Origin: Erysipelotrichaceae bacterium
GTDB lineage: Bacteria > Bacillota_I > Bacilli_A > Erysipelotrichales > Erysipelotrichaceae
Assembly (NCBI GenBank): GCA_024684175.1
Contig: JAIKXJ010000025.1
Location: forward strand, 1 to 57,419
Length of the DNA stretch: 57,419 bases
Reading direction: 5' to 3'
The notes below the pieces were generated by a model. That model did not search any database, was not told where the DNA came from, and saw only the letters and a list, made by a program, of their open reading frames with translations. Of this stretch, positions 52,783 through 57,419 are shown piece after piece. The position numbers and the translations under genes were made by a program. Within the stretch, counting starts at the first letter, position 1; each line of letters opens with the position of its first letter.

Positions 52783-52887
52783 GGTTTCTATTTCCCGGAA
52801 ATCTGCATGGGTACCGGTGAAAATTTTCATCGATCCGCCTGACTGAAACAGAGCCTTTTTAAGCGTGAAAACCATCCGTTTAAGCAT
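52777..52887 (-). CDS. Possible 36-aa upstream peptide
   Basis: A short frame, MLKRMVFTLKK...REIETG, starts 5 nt after a near-perfect SD (GGGGGAGG) and stops inside operator 2, about 80 bp before nrdG. Basic N-terminus, no clear membrane helix, no known family. It could be a small protein or leader peptide, or a chance frame. No good promoter is seen before it. Confidence 0.35.
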   Translation of the reverse strand: MLKRMVFTLKKALFQSGGSMKIFTGTHADFREIETG

Positions 52888-53005
52888 CCATACCTCCCCC
52901 GTTTTAAGGACTTGCAGAACGAGAAAGAAGCCCCTCAGGGAAGCGATCATGCATGACATCAGTCGTATTTGTAAGCCTGTATATTCACGATGGAAGCCCG
53001 TGAAA
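52888..53005. other. Non-coding stretch between the phosphatase and nrdG
   Basis: I find no gene here. It holds one inverted repeat, TTCACG-N9-CGTGAA (52984-53004), beside the phosphatase terminator, and the SD of the small frame. I do not recognise a tRNA, sRNA or riboswitch. Together with the small frame and operators it makes the largest gap in the window (52698-53043). Confidence 0.5.
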
Positions 53006-53033
53006 TTAAAAAAGTGCGGTCATGTGACCGCAC
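53006..53033 (-). terminator. Terminator of the PP2C phosphatase gene
   Basis: GTGCGGTCA-TG-TGACCGCAC followed by TTTTTTA on the minus strand. Confidence 0.92.
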
Positions 53034-53043
53034 CGTTATTTGA

Positions 53044-55461
53044 TCAGCCTTTTCTCTCTTCCTTCGCAAAGGAATGCAAGATCAGCGAAAGCTCTGTGAT
53101 GTCGTCGAACTGCGGAACGCCGATAAAGAACCGGTCGACATCTTCCAGCACGTGTTCGCAGATCTCTCTGGCATTCTCCTCCTTATGGAGATTGAGACAT
53201 TCCGCCAGCCGCTCGTTTCCGTAGAGCTGCTTATCGGCATCCGTCGCCTCCACGACGCCATCGGTATACAAGAAGATCGCATCGCCCGGCTCCATGAACA
53301 GGGTCTCTTCTTTGAATTCGGCATCTTCCATTGCCGCCAGAACGAATCCCGCATTCGTTTTGATGAATTCATAGGAACCGTCTTTCCTTCTTAACAGCGG
53401 AGGATTATGTCCCGCATTGGAAAAACGCAGTTCTCCGTTGCGCAGATCCAGGAAACCGATCCACGCCGTGACGAACATCATGGCTTCGTTGCCTTCACAC
53501 AGATGGCGGTTGGCTCTTTCAAAGATCTCCGCCGGCATCCTGCCCGCTTCCGCATAATTGCGGATCATCGTCTTGGAACGCATCATGAACAAAGAAGCCG
53601 GGATGCCCTTGCCGGAAACATCGGCGACCAAAAAGACCAGCGTATGTTCGTCGATCATGTAAAAATCGTAAAAATCACCGCCCACTTCCCTGGCCGGGAC
53701 CATCAAAGCATGAAGCTCGAACTGTTCGTTGACCGGGAAATTGGTATCCAGGACGGAAGACTGGATCTCTTTTGCGTAAGAGAGTTCCGAATCGATCCTC
53801 TCGTTTGCTTCCTTGATCAGCTTTTTCAAAGCGTCGACCGTCAGGTTGATGCCGCCGGACAAGGAAGCGAATTCTTTGTTCACATCGATATCCACCACAG
53901 TATCAAGATTCCCTTTGGTGATCTGATCGAGAGAATCATTGACTTCATCGATATTGTTGACGATATGGGACTTGGTGACGTAGTAGACGAAGATGAACAT
54001 CAGGCCGAAGACACCGATCTGCATGAAGATATTGAGATAGGTCGAAATCGTATTGTCGAATTCCGACTCATTCTTCGTCATGAAGGCATACACGGTGAAG
54101 TATTCTTCCTTCATGCCCATGTAATAGTAATCCATTCCCTGCAGGTTGATGGAATAGCGTTTGCGTGAAGAAAAGATATCCGTCTCTTCCAGACCGAGCT
54201 CTTCGATCGACTTGCCTTCAAGCCCGGTGGCATCGGCAATGACGATGCCCTTGTTGTCGACGACCATGATATGACCGTATTCTCCGATACGGCGGTTTTC
54301 GATCAGTGTCTGCAGACGGCTGTTGACTTCTTCGTTGAACTGTTTCTTATCAAACGATGTGATGATGTAATAATCCTCAAAGCGGACACCGGCATAACGG
54401 TTGTCTGTCACGGGCTCATAAACATGATTATCGATATACGGGACCATCTCCCTTTCCCCTTCCAGCAAGAAGGAAAGAGAAGAGACATCGGGAATGAAAC
54501 CGATCTGTGCACCGATATGTCCCGCATTGTTGGAATCGATGACGATGCCCTTGCTGTTGAGAATGAGGATCTCGGAAACATCATAATAGTTGGCCAGCCA
54601 GTCGACGCCTTGGTCCTTCAGATCATAGAAATAATCTTCGCCGACTTCCCGGGTGATCCGCAGATGATCGTTCCTGACCTGCGACATGACGTCGTTATAG
54701 GCATCGGACGCATTCAGAAGCATCACTTCGAACGTATTGACGATCGTGACTTGTCTTTGAACGATGTAAGTGAAGAGCGAAGTCACGATGAAACCCAGGA
54801 TGACGACCAGGATCAGGGAACGCTGGTATTGGGTGGCGATGGTCGGAAGGACTTTCTTGCCTTCGATGTCCTTTTCCATCATCCTCAGGATGAAACAGGA
54901 AAAAGCCACCGAAAGCGCATTGACCAGGATCATCGGTGCCGAACAGACTTTAATGTATTCGAATGCCAGCCGGATATCGTAAGTGTTGGTCAGGAAGATC
55001 ATCACCATGTGGATGGTCTCACAGAACACACCGGAATATAAGGCCAGAACAAAATCCGGGATCTTATCTTCAAAAATGTTCTTTCTCAGATATGCGGCGA
55101 TGAGCCCTGTCAGGATCGTCGAGATCGTGCAGGCTGTGCGGGTATAATAGCCCAGATTCCAATACACGGAGAACCAGCGCTCAACACCGCCGATCACGCC
55201 GGCGATGATGCCGGCATACGGACCGAAGATCAATCCGGCGCAAAGCGGCGCCGCATCTCTTGCGTTGACGATCGTCCCCTCGACCGGAACACCGCACTCC
55301 GTCGCAAATATGGCGATCAGGCCGAAGACCAGTCCGGCGATGATCTGCTGTTTCTTGTATGAAAACTCGATCTTTTTCCGATTATGAAAGATCAGAAAAA
55401 GAACGACGGAAGCTAAGAACGGGATCGAAGCTATGACGATCAGGTCACGTAACATCAGCAT
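53044..55461 (-). CDS. Membrane sensor PP2C (SpoIIE/RsbU-type) serine phosphatase
   Basis: 805 aa. Residues 1-200 are a 5TM LytS-type receptor (NARDAAPLCAGLIFGPYAG). A sixth helix (about 218-238) leads to a Cache-like outside domain (about 240-475) with LILNSKGIVIDS and MVVDNKGIVIADA repeats. A seventh helix follows, then HAMP-like sequence (NDSLDQITKGN) and a PP2C domain (AREVGGDFYDFY, VADVSGKGIPASLFM, SNAGHNPPLL, FLYTDGVVEATD, DDITELSLIL). It likely dephosphorylates an anti-sigma antagonist or similar partner in response to an outside signal. No partner gene is nearby. No SD. Confidence 0.92.
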   Translation of the reverse strand: MLMLRDLIVIASIPFLASVVLFLIFHNRKKIEFSYKKQQIIAGLVFGLIAIFATECGVPVEGTIVNARDAAPLCAGLIFGPYAGIIAGVIGGVERWFSVYWNLGYYTRTACTISTILTGLIAAYLRKNIFEDKIPDFVLALYSGVFCETIHMVMIFLTNTYDIRLAFEYIKVCSAPMILVNALSVAFSCFILRMMEKDIEGKKVLPTIATQYQRSLILVVILGFIVTSLFTYIVQRQVTIVNTFEVMLLNASDAYNDVMSQVRNDHLRITREVGEDYFYDLKDQGVDWLANYYDVSEILILNSKGIVIDSNNAGHIGAQIGFIPDVSSLSFLLEGEREMVPYIDNHVYEPVTDNRYAGVRFEDYYIITSFDKKQFNEEVNSRLQTLIENRRIGEYGHIMVVDNKGIVIADATGLEGKSIEELGLEETDIFSSRKRYSINLQGMDYYYMGMKEEYFTVYAFMTKNESEFDNTISTYLNIFMQIGVFGLMFIFVYYVTKSHIVNNIDEVNDSLDQITKGNLDTVVDIDVNKEFASLSGGINLTVDALKKLIKEANERIDSELSYAKEIQSSVLDTNFPVNEQFELHALMVPAREVGGDFYDFYMIDEHTLVFLVADVSGKGIPASLFMMRSKTMIRNYAEAGRMPAEIFERANRHLCEGNEAMMFVTAWIGFLDLRNGELRFSNAGHNPPLLRRKDGSYEFIKTNAGFVLAAMEDAEFKEETLFMEPGDAIFLYTDGVVEATDADKQLYGNERLAECLNLHKEENAREICEHVLEDVDRFFIGVPQFDDITELSLILHSFAKEERKG

Positions 55462-55514
55462 ATCTATATCTTATCATTTTCAAAAGCCCTCAGGCTCTGT
55501 TTTGGAAGAAGCAA

Positions 55515-55547
55515 AAGAAAAAAGCGAAGTTTTTACACTTCGCTTTT
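55515..55547 (-). terminator. Terminator of the kdgK-SDR operon
   Basis: AAAAGCGAAGT-N6-ACTTCGCTTTT, 11 pairs, then TTCTTTT on the minus strand. Confidence 0.93.
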
Positions 55548-55564
55548 GAGATCAGATCAGACGA

Positions 55565-56371
55565 TCAAGGCTGTTTGCCGATGTAAGCCAAGATCCCGCC
55601 GTCGACATACAAGACATGACCGTTGACAAAATTGGATGCATCGGATGCTAAGAAGACGGCCGGACCCATGAGGTCTTCGACTTCGCCCCATCTTTCCGCC
55701 GGCGTTTTGGCGATGATGAACTGATCGAACGGATGTCTGGAACCATCGGCCTGCGGTTCTCTTAACGGAGCCGTCTGCTTCGTGGCGATGTAGCCCGGAC
55801 CGATACCGTTGCACTGGATATTGGCATGACCGTATTCGGCACAGATGTTCCTTGTCAGCATCTTCAAGCCGCCTTTGGCTGCTGCATAAGCGGAGACGGT
55901 CTCTCTGCCGAGCTCCGACATCATCGAACAGATGTTGATGATCTTGCCGTGTCCTTTGGCGATCATGTCTGGAAGGACGGCCTTTGCGCAGATGAACGGC
56001 GCATTGAGGTCAGTATCGACGACTTTACGGAAGTCTTCGACGCTCATTTCCGTCATCGGGATACGTTTGATGATACCGGCATTGTTGATCAGGATATCGA
56101 TGACGCCGAGTTCTTCTTCGACTGTCTTGACCAGAGCCTTGACGGACTCTTCGTCTGTGACATCGCAGACATAGCCCTTTGCCTCGACACCGTTTGCCTT
56201 ATATCTTTCGACTGCCGCATCGATCTTTTCCTGGCTCCTGCCGTTGAAAACGATTTTTGCGCCTGCTTTGGCAAGACCTAACGCCATGCCGAAGCCGATA
56301 CCGTCGGTTGCACCGGTAACTAAAGCTACCTTGCCGTCCAGACGGAAATCATTCATTGAAAATTCTGCCAT
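55565..56371 (-). CDS. SDR oxidoreductase, gluconate 5-dehydrogenase / KduD-like
   Basis: 268 aa. VTGATDGIGFGMA (NAD(P) loop), NNAGI, SAYAAAKGG (catalytic Tyr-Lys) and the YVDGGILAYIG C-terminus are typical of gluconate 5-dehydrogenase and 2-deoxy-D-gluconate 3-dehydrogenase. It follows the PfkB kinase gene by 3 nt, which fits interconversion of keto-gluconates feeding KDG. Exact substrate not separable by sequence. Confidence 0.88.
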   Translation of the reverse strand: MAEFSMNDFRLDGKVALVTGATDGIGFGMALGLAKAGAKIVFNGRSQEKIDAAVERYKANGVEAKGYVCDVTDEESVKALVKTVEEELGVIDILINNAGIIKRIPMTEMSVEDFRKVVDTDLNAPFICAKAVLPDMIAKGHGKIINICSMMSELGRETVSAYAAAKGGLKMLTRNICAEYGHANIQCNGIGPGYIATKQTAPLREPQADGSRHPFDQFIIAKTPAERWGEVEDLMGPAVFLASDASNFVNGHVLYVDGGILAYIGKQP

Positions 56372-56374
56372 GGC

Positions 56375-57394
56375 TTACCTCTGAACTCTGCCTGAAGCAT
56401 CGCCGCCGGCGAGAGCCTTGACTTCAGCTTCGGATACCAGGTTGAAGTCAGTCGGGATCGTGTGCTTCAAAGCGGAAGCAGCAACTGCGAATTCGAGCGC
56501 ATCGCCCTGGTTGTCCATCGTCAGCAGACCATGGATGACGCCGCCGGAGAATGAATCGCCGCCGCCGACTCTGTCGATGATCGGGAAGATGTCGTAGTGC
56601 TTGGATTCATAGAATTCCTTGCCGTTGTAAATCAGAGCCTTCCAGCCGTTATGTGTAGCAGAGTAAGATTCTCTCAATGTAGAGATGACATACTTGAAAC
56701 CGAATTCTTCTGCCATCTGCTTGAAGATCTCTTTGTAGCCTTCCGCATCGGTCTGGCCGGCTTCAACGTTGGATTTCGGTTTGAAGCCTAAGCAGAGTTC
56801 CGCATCCTCTTCATTGCCGATGCAGACATCGACATACTTCATCAGAGGTCTCATGATCGAGATCGCTTTTTCGGAAGACCATAATTTCTTACGGAAGTTG
56901 AGGTCGACAGAGACCGTTGCACCGGCCTTCTTGGCAGCGATCAGAGCCAGTTCAAGGTTCTTGGCAGACTGATCGGAGATCGCCGGGGTGATGCCTGACC
57001 AGTGGAACCAGTCAGCACCTTCGAAGATCTTATCGAAATCGAAGTCTTCCGGAGTTGCTTCGGCAACAGCTGCATGTGCTCTGTCGTAGATGACCTTGGA
57101 AGGTCTCATGGAAGCACCGGTCTCAAGGTAATAGATGCCCAGTCTTTCGCCGCCTCTTGCGACATATTCGGTGTGGACGCCGTATTTTCTTAAAGCATTG
57201 ATCGCGCACTGACCGATCTCATGTGCAGGAACTTTCGAAACGAAATAAGCTTCGTGGCCGTAGTTCGCCAAAGAAACAGCAACGTTTGCTTCGCCGCCGC
57301 CGTAGCATGCATCAAAACTGTCGGACTGTACGAAACGTGAGTTTCCCGGAGTCGACAATCTCAGCATGATCTCGCCCATTGTTACAACTTTCAT
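56375..57394 (-). CDS. kdgK: PfkB-family sugar kinase, probably 2-keto-3-deoxygluconate kinase
   Basis: 339 aa. The N-terminal block GGGEANVAVSLANYG binds sugar and DRVGGGDSFSGGVIHGLL holds the catalytic Asp and anion hole. The setting with a gluconate-type SDR, and closeness to bacterial KdgK, suggest it phosphorylates KDG to KDPG for cleavage by an aldolase. SD AAAGGAGA lies 8 nt before the ATG. The operon may start outside the window. Confidence 0.87.
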   Translation of the reverse strand: MKVVTMGEIMLRLSTPGNSRFVQSDSFDACYGGGEANVAVSLANYGHEAYFVSKVPAHEIGQCAINALRKYGVHTEYVARGGERLGIYYLETGASMRPSKVIYDRAHAAVAEATPEDFDFDKIFEGADWFHWSGITPAISDQSAKNLELALIAAKKAGATVSVDLNFRKKLWSSEKAISIMRPLMKYVDVCIGNEEDAELCLGFKPKSNVEAGQTDAEGYKEIFKQMAEEFGFKYVISTLRESYSATHNGWKALIYNGKEFYESKHYDIFPIIDRVGGGDSFSGGVIHGLLTMDNQGDALEFAVAASALKHTIPTDFNLVSEAEVKALAGGDASGRVQR

Positions 57395-57419
57395 TTTTCT
57401 TTGTCTCCTTTACTATTTC

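Noticed and set aside
52888..53005. Riboswitch or sRNA upstream of nrdG
   Set aside because: I looked for cobalamin- and SAM-type conserved blocks, because RNR and radical-SAM genes can carry them, and found none.

Overview
The window looks like the chromosome of a low-to-mid GC Firmicute, most likely from the Erysipelotrichia branch. This is inferred from the protein sequences, the rapZ-yvcK-whiA block, class III RNR, ECF riboflavin uptake and ADP-glucose glycogen synthesis with a GlgC/GlgD pair. TGA is used as a stop throughout. I see no rRNA, tRNA, insertion sequence, prophage or CRISPR. Genes are very tightly packed: ATGA or 1-nt overlaps are common, and several stop codons lie inside terminator hairpins.

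Layout: 1-3.6 kb rapZ-yvcK-whiA-SDR operon, leftward. 3.7-8.5 kb antiporter, uvrB and, divergent, pepC. 8.5-9.5 kb PadR regulator plus DUF2812 gene behind a consensus promoter filled with operators. 9.5-13.1 kb pncB-nadE-nadD-DUF2804, a Preiss-Handler NAD operon. 13.2-17.6 kb rpsL-rpsG-fusA-tuf. 17.7-18.5 kb GDPD. 18.5-22.9 kb leftward operon PPC-domain protein, His-rich COG0523 GTPase, second COG0523-like GTPase, uppP, CcdA-thioredoxin fusion. It diverges across 30 bp from an AlkD-like gene. 23.5-31.7 kb HAD-pulA-glgC-glgD-glgA-glgB. 31.7-35.6 kb pepP-exoA-pepV. 35.6-38.6 kb class A PBP. 38.7-42.3 kb an acidic repeat protein, then cmk and der. 42.4-43.9 kb FMN-riboswitch-controlled ribU and, divergent, a sirtuin. 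43.9-48.2 kb glpK-flavoprotein, a nucleotidyltransferase and hom. 48.2-53.0 kb the anaerobic RNR cluster. 53.0-55.5 kb a 5TM-sensor PP2C phosphatase. 55.6-57.4 kb a ketogluconate SDR and a PfkB kinase.

The most interesting system is the anaerobic ribonucleotide reductase cluster (48.2-52.9 kb). The NrdG activase is fused behind a complete MarR-type winged-helix domain. NrdD carries a C-terminal CxxC redoxin domain, and trxB follows directly. Two matching 16-bp inverted repeats, 31 bp apart, sit at and upstream of the promoter. Together they suggest a self-regulating, thiol-fed class III RNR module in which the radical-SAM activase is also the operon's transcription factor.

A second pattern is that at least seven transcripts start with a -10 box only 6-10 nt before an SD-less ATG. 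This points to widespread leaderless or near-leaderless mRNAs, while operon-internal genes keep strong SD sequences.
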